NCBI GenBank assembly: GCA_950295325.1
Contig: OX485804.1
Coordinates: forward strand, 66,190,033-66,254,032
DNA length: 64,000 bases
Direction of reading: 5' to 3'
DNA from: Polytrichum commune
Taxonomy: Eukaryota; Streptophyta; Polytrichopsida; Polytrichales; Polytrichaceae
The notes beneath the pieces are model-generated. The model was given only the letters and a program-made list of their open reading frames with translations. It searched no databases and was not told the origin of the DNA. The translations under genes were made by a program, and so were the position numbers. Shown piece after piece: positions 23,005-33,500 of the stretch. The number at the start of each line of letters is the position of its first letter. Positions within the stretch are counted from its first letter, which is position 1.

Positions 23005-23265
23005 TCTTTATGGTGTCTAGGGTAAACTCATCCATTAGGAAGGTGGAAATACCACGAGGTCTTCTCTAGAGTGTGTAAATTCCTCTATTTAGGCGAGTTG
23101 ACTTCAAACTTAGCATGAGAGACCCCACATTGTCATTAAAGTGTGGGGAGTGTATGTTGTGGAGTTTAAATGAATTGACCCTTAATATTAAAGGATTTTA
23201 GTTTTGGCAGAGCTACTTCATGCACGATGGATTAGTTTACGTAGAAGCCCTGAAATTCAAGTTTG
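23005..23265. mobile_element. GTCTACGTAAACTC-ended MITE, copy 2 (degenerate)
   Basis: Left end GGTGTCTAGGGTAAACTCAT and right end near GATGGATTAGTTTACGTAGA match the inverted ends of the 21386 element. A further left-end-like piece follows at about 23285. Boundaries are approximate. Confidence 0.5.
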
Positions 23266-23879
23266 TGGTTGCAAGTTTATTTGTGGCATCTAGTTAAACT
23301 CATCCATTGCGGATGAAGGGGAACTAATTATAACAAACCTCCTATCAATTCATTTCCATTTGACATCTCTTGAATGATTTGGGGTCTCTCATACCATTTT
23401 TGGAGCCAAGCCAAATTTGCTAATAATAAAATTATTATTATTATTATAAATTGGTAGAGGATGCCTATTGTGGTTTCACATTCATAAGAATGAGTTGACG
23501 TGATCATTACAAATCGTTAGCCTTCTAAAACACGCAGACGCTTATTCACATACTTTTCTTAATCAAACACCTATATTTGATTGGTGTGTGGATCAAAGAG
23601 CACACACTATAAAGACACGTGTTTAAAAGAGTTTGGAGCACGTCTTTCAATCTTTATTAAATACTTCACGCTTAATAATGAAAATAGTTGGGAGGACCTA
23701 TGTATTCAGGGGAGGTTCGATTTTGAATCCAATTTTTGTTGAGGCTTCATTGTAGATAAACTAATGCACCACAAGTTTTGTCGTGTAAATCGAATTGGTA
23801 GATGTCGGAGGACATGAAAATCAAAACAAATGACACCCACACATACACATACCTTACAAGGTTTAGATATTGTCATGGG
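23266..23879. other. No recognised feature
   Basis: Intergenic; an ATT run lies at about 23427-23445. No ORF supported. Confidence 0.4.
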
Positions 23880-25112
23880 ACTCAAGCTGAGGGGTTGATC
23901 ACACCAGCCAATTTTCACACCAACCGATGGCATCTCCAGCTGTAATAGTGTGAAAAGTGGTGGGCATGCATCTATTTCTCACCATCATCCCCAACAATTT
24001 CACGGTTGGAACTAGACAAAAACTTTGTGGTGATTGGGGCATGAGGGGCTCATCACACTTGCCAGCTCTGACACCACCCAACGGCATCTCCGGCTATAGT
24101 AGTGTGAAAAGTGGTGGGCCCGCATCTATTTCTCAACACAATCCCCGTCAAGTTCACAATGGGAACCGGACGGAAACTTTGGTGTGATTGGGGCATGAGG
24201 GGCTCATCACACTGACCAACTTTGACACCACCCGCCAACATCTTTGGTTGTAATAGTGTGAAAAGTGGTGGGCCTGCATCTATTTCTCACCACAATCCCC
24301 AACAATTTCACAATTGGAACGGGACGAAAACTTTGTTGTGATTGGGGCATGAGGGGCTCATCACACTGGCCGGCTCTAACACCACCCATCGGCATCTCCA
24401 GCTGTATTAGTGTGAGAAATGGTGGGCATGCATCTATTTCTCACCACAATCCCCAACAATTTCACAATTGGAACTGGACGAAAACTTTGTTGTGATTGGG
24501 GCATGAGGGGCTCTGACACCACCCGTCGGCATCTCCAGCTGTATTAGTGTGAGAAATGATGGGCACACATCTATTTCTCAACATGATCCCCATCAATTTC
24601 ACGGCTAAAACTGGACAAAAAAAACTTTGGTGTGATTGGGACATGAGGGGCTCATCACACCAATTAATTCTAACACCACATGTTGGCATCTCCAGTTGTA
24701 ATAGTGTGAAAAATGTTGGGCCCGCAACTGTTTCTCAACATAATCCCCAACAATTGTACGTTGGAATCGGACGAAAACCTTGGCGTGATCGGGGCAGGAG
24801 GGGCTCATCACACCGGCCAGTTATGACACCACCCGTTGGCATCTCCGGCTGTGATGGTGTGAAAAGCGTTCGGTCCGCATCTATTTCTCAACGTAATCCC
24901 CAACAGTTTTACGTTGGATTCGGACAACAACTTTGATGTGATTGGGACGTGAGGGGCTCATCACACCGGCCAGTTATGACACCACTTGTTGGCATCTCCG
25001 CATGTAATAATATGAAAAGTGGTGGGCATGCATGGGTCTATTTCTCGCCATAATCCCCACCAATCGCACAATGAGAACCGAACGGAAACTTTTGGTGTAA
25101 TCGGGGCATGAT
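23880..25112 (+). repeat. ~154-bp satellite-like tandem array, eight units
   Basis: The motif GAGGGGCTCATCACAC or a variant recurs with gggg at about 23893, 24046, 24199, 24353, 24507, 24647, 24800 and 24953. Periods are 153-154 apart from one 140-bp unit with an internal deletion. Units contain GGCATCTCC, GTGTGAAAAGTGGTGGG and CAACAATTTCAC. Units are diverged. ORFs on both strands are by-products of the repeat. Confidence 0.9.
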
Positions 25113-25679
25113 GCTACACTAGAGCCTAGTAAAGTGGGTGCTTCTTCAGTGGCCCGTGAGTCCAATGTAATAAACCCACCCACCAACCATGGGGCTCGAA
25201 ATCCCTTTACCAGCCAGGAATGGCCACACTAGAGGACCATCATCAATGGTCTCTTCCTTTGGGCTATTTAAGCCGAAAAGGTATCGCTTCGTGTTTGGAA
25301 CCGGACTGTGTGTGCAGGCAACAACTTAAGCAAGTGTACTCTTGACTATTATAAAATTCCCAGTCTCCGCCTCTCGTCCATTGAATGGGGCCAACCGAAC
25401 TGCCAACACTAAATAATAAGATACTTCGTGTCATATGGTTCTCTTATGTCGCTATGGTAACTTTTCAGATGACACTTCCTATGAATAAGTTGAACGAAGA
25501 GTGTCGTGGATGATGGACGAGTTCATCCATCGGCTGAAACCCTACCTTCTTGTCTTGTCCGTAACTTGTGATGGAATATTCTCATGGATGATTGAATTTT
25601 GGATGAAACGTCACTTGGTAAGTGACGGTAATTGCAATAATGTAAATCTATAATCCCCCACGAAAAATCTACAAGGAGT
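25113..25679. other. No recognised feature
   Basis: Intergenic; no element boundary or ORF supported. Confidence 0.4.
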
Positions 25680-25797
25680 GACCAAATAACGTTGGGTTAA
25701 CATTTAGTGTTGGTGACACTATACCGCAGTATACCATTAGTGTTGAGCAAGACAATTAGAATTGGGGACACTAAATATCATATTTAGTGTAGTTACA
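25680..25797. repeat. TTTAGTGT-type repeat fragment
   Basis: Contains ACATTTAGTGTTGGTGACAC and, inverted, CACTAAATATCATATTTAGTG. It resembles 12155-12200 and the TTTAGTGTCA MITEs. It directly abuts the hAT-like MITE copy to the right and may have been truncated by it or have truncated it. Confidence 0.45.
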
Positions 25798-25991
25798 GAT
25801 GAACCGGTTGAATTTGAGAAATGACCGGTTCAAATTCAGGACTTCGTGAAAATCATCCATCTGTTTAGAGGAATTTACAAAATATTCCTCAATCCAATAA
25901 AGAAAAACCAAAATATGTTGACATGTAACCGGTTGGGCTTCAAAACACTAGGATCTCGATCGACTATGCCCAAAATCCTCCCTGGACACTG
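25798..25991 (+). mobile_element. 225-236 bp hAT-like MITE, copy 3 (left-truncated)
   Basis: Matches the family from GATGAACCGGTTGA to the end CCTGGACACTG. About 35 bp of the left end is missing where it meets the TTTAGTGT fragment. Confidence 0.7.
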
Positions 25992-26527
25992 CTCTGTTTT
26001 AAATCTTTTGGTTCATTAACATTAACCCTTAAAGAATGGGGGGCCTCAATATATGGCCAAATACACAAGTCACGTGGGTTTCACAGCATCTGCCAACAGC
26101 GCTTGGGGGGCATGGCAATTTCATCACGCCTCAACGGGCTCAAGAAGACTCCCGTTAGTCTCTTGCGTCTTGTCAAATACCTCCCGGTCTTGGCAAGTTT
26201 TGTCCCTTTGCCGTGAACTTTGTTCCTCCTGCTAGACGCGGTCAACGCCAGAATGGCAGTTGTGGAGGCGGGAAGGGCAAGGATTCTTTTTGGTGTTGAT
26301 TTTGTGTCTTGATGTTCGCCTGCATTTTTGGTCTCTGTTTTGTGTCTAGATGGTGGCCTGATTTTTTGGTCTCCGGTTCGTGTGTTCATGTTGGCGTGAT
26401 TTTTTGCTTTATCTTTATGTTGGTTTTTTTTTTCATCTTCACTCTTAATCACATTCACATTAGTCACATTACTCCCATTAGTGCCATGCGACTAATGTGA
26501 CAAACGCCCTCACAAGGCATTAGTCAC
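25992..26527. other. No recognised gene
   Basis: A 128-codon frame on - (26081-26467) is very rich in Lys, Thr and Asp with no domain, and the + strand is T-rich; I do not accept it as a gene. Several TAGTCACATT / AATGTGACTA inverse pairs lie at 26450-26533. Confidence 0.4.
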
Positions 26528-26533
26528 ATTAGT

Positions 26534-27056
26534 GCAGACCTTGGAGAATTGCCAAAATAACTATAGTTAACTAGATTTTTTTCAACACATTTTAGGGAAC
26601 AACTATAGTTAACTAGAAAAATTCCAAGTATTATTATATATTTGAAGAACTTTGCCTCTTGATTTGCTTTAATTGAGGGTCTTTAATATGCTCATGCCAT
26701 TGAGGATCATCAAGAATCGCCTTTATATGATCATTACAATAGATTGAACTCAATGTTATATGTCAAAAATGTTGGGCTCTGGAACAATCTTCATGTACAC
26801 CACCAACACAAAGAACACACTAGTGACACTACAACATTACAATAGAATTCCATGAATATGTTGTGCTCAACTTTAGCTAACTAGATATTTAGTTAACTAA
26901 ATATGACTATAGTTAACTAGAGTTTTTGGCAGATTAAATTTAAAACAACTATAGTTAACTCAATTTTTTGGTAGGTCAAATCATGAACAACTATAGTTAC
27001 GAAAGGCGACACGTTAACAAATAGTTGAATTAGTTGGTGAGTTATCCAAGGTCTGC
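26534..27056. mobile_element. MITE with GCAGACCTTGG ends and iterated ACTATAGTTAACTAG
   Basis: Ends GCAGACCTTGGA and its inverse. Flanked by ATTAGT at 26528-26533 and 27057-27062. Internally AACTATAGTTAACTAG or close variants occur near both ends: 26549, 26601, 26879, 26891, 26906, 26947 and 26989. Clustered subterminal motifs of this kind often bind a transposase. Superfamily unknown; a 6-bp duplication is unusual and may be a partial view of 8 or 9 bp. Confidence 0.7.
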
Positions 27057-27633
27057 ATTAGTACGACTACTCTATGGAATCTGGCTTATGCCTCTGTGGC
27101 TACCCTGCTCAGGCCATCGTGGCCAGCCACGACGCCACCATGGCCGCGGGAATGAACACCGGGATTGCATGGTGGGTGCCGCATTGAGGGGCGGTTTACA
27201 CTATGGACCATGAAGTCGTCCCACGGCCGTTTAAGCGATGTGATTGGACGTTGAAGTCGTCCCGGGACGACTTGGGTTTACACCAAGGAAAAAATGGCAG
27301 AGTGACCACGGAGGTTGAGGTCCACAAATTTTGTATTTTAAGCCTACTATATCCACTGGCATGGTCCAACGGGTTTTCCGTTGGGAGGGGCAAAAGAGGT
27401 GGTCCTGGAAAAACAGTCAGGGGCCCATGGCAGAAAAATGCCAAAATAAAATTTTTAATAAATTTTTATTGTCCGCTGCAGGTTACTGTTAAAACGGATT
27501 AACGGTTTAATTTCAGGGCACAATGAAAAGGCCGTTATATGAAGGATTTGTCATTTCTCTTTCTTGCAACATAGTGATAGAGTGATAGATTTTTTTTCGC
27601 AAAATTTTTTCGCAAAATTTTTTTTCCGCAGAA

Positions 27634-29045
27634 ATGGAAGGATACTTTGTTGATGAGGAAGCACGTAGAGAGTCACAAGGAGAGTGGTCACAAAATTCAG
27701 AGTGGATGCAACGAGTGTCAAATCAAAATTTCAGAGAGAATCAAAATTCGATTTCACGAATGTTGCAAGGTCCGAATGTGCTCCCCAACACTTTTAGTGT
27801 ATTTCATCCTCCTCCACTTCTGAACATGACAAATTACAGACAAGGAGGACAGTTAGATAGTCATCATGTTATAGAAGAAATGTTTGAAGAAAAAGAGGAA
27901 ACCGAGGGAGCAACAAAGAGCCAACTAGCAGGAAGAAAGAGGGGGCGTGTTACAAAAGAATCAACAAAGAAGATGAAGAAAGGCGACAAGAGGAATACAA
28001 TCGAAATTGGCGAATCGGAAGAAGAAGAAGAAGAAATGAGCAGAATCAAATGGAAGGATTTTGAAGTGCATCACTTGATAGCAATTCGCGGGGAGATGGA
28101 GGAAGAATTCACAAAAACAGCAAACAAGCAAGGTAATATGTTTTTCAAATTTTTTTGTAATTTGATTTTTGGTAAAAGGTAAATGTGGTAAAAGGTAAAT
28201 ATGGTAAAAGGTAAAAGATAAAAGGTAAACGTATGATGTTGGCCGTATGATGGGCCCGTAGAGGCCTTGGCCTTAGCCGTAAGCCCCTATGCCCCCCCTC
28301 CCCCCTCCCCCCATAGTCGGGCGGCCGCTGCCGCGGGGGCTTCGAGTTTTGTTACTGTATTTAGTAAAAGTTTGTCGATGTCGGGAATGGAACCCGCGTC
28401 TCCTCTACCCTAAACCTCTATCCTTACCACTACGTTACACTCCCTACTTCGATACCAATGACGTCGCTTATGTCCTTATACTACACTTCAACTATGCTGA
28501 ATTTTTATTTTCAGGGTCAATTTCAACATCTTTTAGCTTCTGGTTTGGAGTTTTTAATGTGTTTTCCTGTTGCTACTGTAGGTACCAACTCTTGGCTCAA
28601 ATTGCAGATTCGAATGGTCGCTGCAATCAAAGGTTTCAACCGTTCCTGGTTATCGTGCAAAAAAAAATACAAAACCATCTTAAGTGAATACAGAACTGAC
28701 AAGAGAGCAAATGAAATTTCAGGCAGTGATAGAAAACAAGAATGCAAGTGGTTTACAGAGATGGATCAATGGTATGGTAGTAGGGCCAGTATTCACAATG
28801 AAATTCCTGCTAGTGCTACAGAATCTTGGGCAGAAGATAATATTCCTTCTACCCCTACACCGTCTCAGACAACAACTTCTGCACCGCCAACACAAGAGAA
28901 GAAAAAGAAGACACAAGAGAAGATTGAAAATCTTCTAGAACAGGTTGTAGGAAATTCAGGGGCACTTCTTGCTTCATTCCAAGAATCTACTGCTATCCTC
29001 AAGAATATGGATAAGAATTTTGCAGCTCTTATAGCTAAATTCTAG
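27634..29045 (+). CDS. Harbinger ORF1, Myb/SANT-like DNA-binding protein
   Basis: In PIF/Harbinger elements ORF1 is a Myb/SANT-like protein that works with the transposase, helping its nuclear import and DNA binding. Here two exons join in frame: 27634-28132 and 28582-29045, with donor AAG|GTAATA and acceptor GTAG|GTACC, both phase 1, giving 320 residues. The first third is Gln/Asn/Ser-rich, and residues about 90-130 are acidic and basic runs with a likely nuclear signal (GRKRGR, KKMKKG). The SANT/trihelix-like part spans the junction, from IKWKDFEVHHLIAIRGE to CKKKYKTILSEYRT and CKWFTEMDQWYG. A Thr/Pro linker and a C-terminal helix follow. The ATG at 27634 is the first in frame. No stop or frameshift was found, so this gene appears intact. 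Confidence 0.85.
28133..28581 (+). other. Intron of Harbinger ORF1
   Basis: A 449-bp GT-AG intron. It begins with several GGTAAAAGGTAAA repeats, then holds a GC-rich block with a C-run at about 28291-28311 and a tRNA-derived SINE-like sequence on -. The reading frame across the splice matches phase 1 on both sides. Confidence 0.8.
28270..28450 (-). mobile_element. tRNA-derived SINE-like sequence in the intron
   Basis: On the minus strand an A-box-like TAACGTAGTGGTAAGG (28422-28437) is followed about 30 bp later by a B-box-like GGTTCCATTCC (28384-28394), the spacing of a tRNA gene promoter. A GC-rich body follows. The structure cannot be a functional tRNA as far as I can fold it. Boundaries and target duplications are not defined. 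Confidence 0.55.
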
Positions 29046-29047
29046 AT

Positions 29048-30442
29048 TTAATCACTATCACTATCAGTTTCCATAATACTAGATTTCTGCCGTAGTTTGT
29101 ATTGCCACAAACTTTCTGCCAATGTTTCGTGCATCGTTGTAGCTTCCCGCAGAAGGTCATTAGCCTTCTCATTTTCTCTCAATAAAAATAAATTTGTCTC
29201 TTCATCATTTTCTTCATCTGCAATTGGCATATCTTCCCTAGCTAATATCCTTCTTCGCACTTCCGCAATTCCAGCTCTTTCTCCTCGTAATTCACTGCCT
29301 TCTCCTACTTCACCCTCGCTAATTCTTCTAGATAATTTATTTTCTGCTTCAATAATCCAATCTTATTCTATACCTTCGTTATTGACAATGCATATATTGT
29401 GCAATACTATACAAGTTGCTACAATATCAGGCATATTCCTCAAAGGTACCTCAGATCGTTTCATTATCAATCTCCATCTGCCCTTCAAAATCCCGAACGC
29501 CCTCTCTACGCACATCCTCGTCGAAGATTGTATGAAATTCCAATTTCCCTCTTTCCCGGATAGCGCTGTTTTTCCACCCTTAAATGGACAATACATCCAA
29601 GGTCGTACCGGATATGCCGCATCTCCTATCAACTTGTATGGCTGGAATTTACCCTCAATACAAGCTTGTCCAATTTTTGTCACTTGAAATACTGCCCAAT
29701 CGTGAAGACTCCCTGCCCACCCAAACTCATAATCCCAAAACATGCAATCAGGTCCAACAATTCCCTGCAAAATCGCTGAATGAAATGACTTCCTACAGTA
29801 ATAATCTTCTCCCCCGAGTATAGGAGCTAAAACAGGAATATGTGATCCATCTATCGCACCTATAATGTAAGGTATTCCGTGCAACTTTTCAAACTTTGAA
29901 GCTAAAACCCTAAACTGTGATTCACTTGGAGTTTGCACGAAAATTGGTTGAAGATGCTTTCTTACGGCTCTGCAAAATTCTCTCACTATTATAGATATTG
30001 TGCTTTTATGTACTCCATACAAATCACCTATTGTTTGCAATCCATCACCACTACCCAACCGATGCAATGACATCGCTATCCTCTCTTGCACCGGTACCGA
30101 AACCCTAAAACGAGTATCCTCTTTCTTCAAATAAGGACCCAACCTCTCACACAAGAACCTAAATGTCGTATATGTCACTCGCGTTCGCTTTCTAAATTCT
30201 TTCTCCGTCCACGAACCTAATAGCAACCGGTCCACAAAACCTAACATCCTCTCTTGACTCCATATGTTCCTCTCTTTACGTCCAATGCTTTCGTAAACCA
30301 CGCTCAAAATTGTAAATTTTTCCCATTCTCCTTGCAAAATCAGTGTTTGAATGCCTACAACATTCTTTACAAGCATGTACAAAAATATGTACAATCCTAG
30401 TAGCACAACTAGCTTCCTCCTCCTTTCTTCCATTTCGACCAT
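29048..30442 (-). pseudogene. PIF/Harbinger DDE transposase with one in-frame stop
   Basis: The enzyme cuts and reinserts the element at T-N-A targets. From the ATG at 30442 the frame is open for 359 codons, to TAA at 29363-29365, and then continues in the same frame for 104 more codons to a stop at 29048. Residues 1-35 are a basic then hydrophobic leader common in plant members. A helix-turn-helix-like segment is near 135-157 (GDLYGVHKSTISIIV). Catalytic residues of the DDE_Tnp_4 fold are visible: D198 in GAIDGSH, D248 in WAGSLHDW and E313 in RMCVERAFG. The stop falls after the catalytic core, so a 359-residue product would keep the triad but lose the acidic tail. The tail holds an EENDEETNLFLLRENEKAND segment. 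Confidence 0.9.
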
Positions 30443-30778
30443 ACTTGCTGAATTTTAAGGCGAAAAGAAGAAAAACCTAAGTGAGAAGATAAGTGAAGGC
30501 ATGTGTAGACAAGTGAAGTCAACAAAATGGTCAAACTTTGTTTTTTACTAAAACTGCCCTTTTTGGGCTTTATATTAAAAAAATCAGCACATCCACTCCT
30601 TGCCGCATGGTCATTCCTCTTGGTCCACATTCGGTTTACACCTAGTGAGGGGCCCAACGGCTTTGTAAATCAATTTTTTAATAACTCGGACCATGAAATG
30701 TAGACCATGAACTCGTACCAAAGAATAAGGCATCTTCCGTGGGACGAGTTCATGGTCTATGGTGTAAACCGCCCCTGA

Positions 30779-31339
30779 GGTTATTGCCCGGCACCTCCCC
30801 ACGCCACTCGCCCGTAGTGCCCCAGGGGCCCTTCAAATGGCCTTTGACATGCACCCATTGGCGATGCTCTCACTAAGCTCAAAAATTATGTTTCATATAT
30901 TTATGGTTTGAATCCTTATTATATACATTATCTTGTGCCAAGGAGACAATAAACATATGCTTATACTAGACATTGATGATCAAAGTATGAGTTATGTATA
31001 TGCATCCAAGGGCACTTAGGTTGTGCATTTGAACTTGAATCTTTAATAACATCAAGGTGCTCAACCCGTTTAACAAGTGCACTGCAAGATTATGTTTATT
31101 TTATATAGGGTCACTTTTGACATGATTAGCTAAAAATTGTAGCACGTAACTCAATAAGATGTTTAATATGTTTGGAGAGGCCCAATCATGGCCTCTCAGA
31201 CGCTTAAGAGTTAGCTTAATTAGTCAAAAAGATGAACCAAAAGTTCTAATAAGAGGTGGCCTATAATTTTAATTTTTTTCTTGAAAGAGAAACCTTCTTC
31301 AAAGGGACTCTCCTTTGCACTTGTTCAATCACATGTTTG
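30779..31339. other. No recognised feature
   Basis: The first ~100 bp is GC-rich and continues the sequence before 27187, which looks locally coding-like but has no identifiable product. The rest is AT-rich. Confidence 0.4.
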
Positions 31340-31690
31340 CAGTAAGGTGTGTGGGTTATTTGGTTTGTTTCATGTTCTCCAACTTCTACCAATTAGATTT
31401 AAACAACAAAGCTTGTCTTGCATTAGCGAATCTATGATGAAGGATTGAAAATTGGACCTTCCTTGGTATAGTTATAATTAACGGAAGTGTGTGTTTGTTA
31501 ATTTCTTGATAGAGTACATAGGTTCTCCGAATTGTGTTCACTATTAAGTGTGGAAAAAATAATAAAATTTGACGATGTAGTCTGATCTCTTTTAGACATG
31601 TGTGTTTATGGTGTTTGTTCTTTGATCCTCACCGTTCCACACAACAATTAAACATAGGTGTCCGGTTTTGAAATAAATTCAAGAACACTT
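31340..31690 (+). repeat. Dispersed ~400-bp repeat R4, copy 2
   Basis: Parallels 1310-1700 through AACTTCTACCAATTAGATTT, GTACATAGGTTCTCCGAATT and TAGTCTGATCTCTTTTAGAC. Confidence 0.5.
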
Positions 31691-31989
31691 GCATATCTTA
31701 CTTGAACTATGTGGATGTACAACATCCAAAAACTACATGGTAAGATGTGTTGAAATATTTAAGCAACTACCAACAAGAGCCAAGAAAAATTGCAGTAATC
31801 TAATAATAGTAACAACAACAACAACAATCTAGAAATTCAACATACTTGAGTAGTATGATAGGATCCCAAATAAAACATTGATGTTTTGATAGAACAAAAT
31901 CATGGTAACAATAATATAAATATTTTCATCATATTTTTAATTTATTATAGATTTAACATCAAGAAGTCATATACTAAGTTTTTTCATTA

Positions 31990-33500
31990 CAATTCAATAT
32001 TATTAGCATTCAAACAATCATTGTGGATTTAGTTTGCTCAAGATTCTATTTATTTCCCTTGTGTGTGGTTTAGAGAAGGGCAATCCGTAGTATGCATATG
32101 CAATGCCTGGTATTATAACGGTGTTAAAAAAATTCATTTTTTGCCGGATTATAGTGGGGGAGGCTAAGAGAAGTTTACGTTTTGAATCTTCTTTGTTTAT
32201 GGTGATGTCTTTTGTATTTGCCATTTTAGCAAGGGGACAAGTTGTATGGCCATGTATGTATCTGGCTCATATGGGTTAAGGTAGGATTTTTTTTAATTTT
32301 TTAATGTGATTCATCATGCTTTGTATGAATGCTTCGAAGATTGTAGATTAGTTTCATTGCACGGTTATCACGAGTCCGTTAAACCTGGCTTGGAAGGCTC
32401 CAAGTTTAAATTTGTTTAAGTTTCATGTGACTATGCACTTTGCTATGTTTAGATCCATGTGTGCACATTCTACAAGTTTTTGGAGTTTGTTGATGTGAGG
32501 TTGAAGGTGGTCTATGTTGTTTGTGAGGATGGCTAGGTCATATGCATATACTATGATGGTGCACTTGTTTTTGGAGGTGTTCAAGTGATATCCATGGGAG
32601 TCTACTGCTAGCCATCTCAGTAGAGGTTTGAGAACTATGTTGAATAGGTATGGACTGAGTGTGCCTCTTTGGATCATGCCTCTATTGATGTGGATTGGCA
32701 AGGTGTTGCCATAGTAGCTTCCATGGAAAGATGTTGTGGAGCTTGTATACATGTCTCCTATTAGTTCATTGCACCTTTTGGGAAGCCTAGGTCTTCCATG
32801 TCTTCCATAATGGTAAGAAGTTGAGTGTGTCTAGAGATCCAAAGGCATTGCAGAAATATATGTAGGTGGTATATATGTCTTGTGATGTGTAGTTTGCATT
32901 TTCTAGGGCGGGAATTAACATCTTTAATTGTTAGGCAATGTTACGTTGTGGGCGGAATCCTTCTTGGCTATATGTAGTATTTTATGTTGTTCACCATAGT
33001 TGGTTAAGAGGGAGGTGAGGATGATTATGTAGAATTTGTATATGGTGTTAGCCAGGGCTATGGATTTGTAGTTTGAAATTAGTAGTAGGTCTTCTTTTTG
33101 TGGAGTGGGATGGTTTTACTATGTTTCCATATTGGTGGTATTTGTTTGAATTTGTAGCATTGTTGGAAAAATTGGAAGAGGGGATCATGAAATGTGTTCA
33201 GGAGAGTGATAATGATTTCGTTTGGGATGTTGTCTAGGCTTGGCGTTTTCCTTTGGCTAAGTTTTTGATGCTTAAGTTATAGAGTTCTTTGGTAAATTGG
33301 GATGTTGTGTTATGATTTGTGCAACCTCTTCTTTCAAGGATGAAGCCATTTGTGTGATGCCAAGGGTAATTCCATGGGGCACATGAGCAGTTATTGGGGT
33401 CGTCATAGATAGGGTTTGTCTTTGGAAGGATGCTTGTTGAGTGCGGTGTACTATGTGGGAGATGTGTTGTGGGGGTTTGTGAGTATGTTACCTAGTTCAT
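31990..33500 (-). pseudogene. LINE reverse transcriptase remnant, dead
   Basis: Read on - from about 33500 downward, shifting frames give the motif order of a non-LTR reverse transcriptase. It includes a fingers block with LTSLLTNYGEQHKILH, then SQEGFRPQRN (about 32960-32990), an AFGSLD block, GMIQRGTLSPYLFNIVLKPLL and a catalytic region reading IVYAYDLAILTNN (both in 32423-32752), and a thumb block FFNTVIIPGIAYAYYGLPFSK (in 32018-32224; FFNTVIIPGIAYAYYG is the core). The catalytic box is YAYD where active enzymes have YADD. Frames are broken. It ends near the point at which the 2.6-4.2 kb relic begins. Confidence 0.75.

Larger units (their letters stand above)
27188..30775. mobile_element. 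PIF/Harbinger transposon, near-autonomous (3588 bp)
   Basis: Inverted ends of about 40 bp begin GGGGCGGTTTACAC. It is flanked by TGA at 27185-27187 and 30776-30778. Inside are the two genes expected of this superfamily: a Myb/SANT-like ORF1 on + and a DDE transposase on -, meeting tail to tail with two bases between their stop codons. One in-frame stop breaks the transposase C-terminus. It shares ends and flanking internal blocks with the elements at 15301, 37888 and 40513. TGA rather than TTA/TAA is a minor deviation from the usual target, repeated at 40.5 and 45.0 kb. Confidence 0.93.

Noticed and set aside
23957-24936. Several 62-126 codon frames on both strands
   Set aside because: By-products of the ~154-bp tandem array; the same words recur in shifting frames.
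23880-25112. CRISPR-like array
   Set aside because: Repeats are ~154 bp and contiguous without unique spacers; this is plant nuclear satellite-like DNA.
26081-26467. 128-codon frame on the minus strand
   Set aside because: Lys/Thr/Asp-rich composition caused by a T-rich opposite strand; no domain, no splice context.
28384-28437. A functional tRNA gene on the minus strand
   Set aside because: A- and B-box-like motifs are present, but I could not form an acceptor stem or anticodon arm; a SINE fits better.
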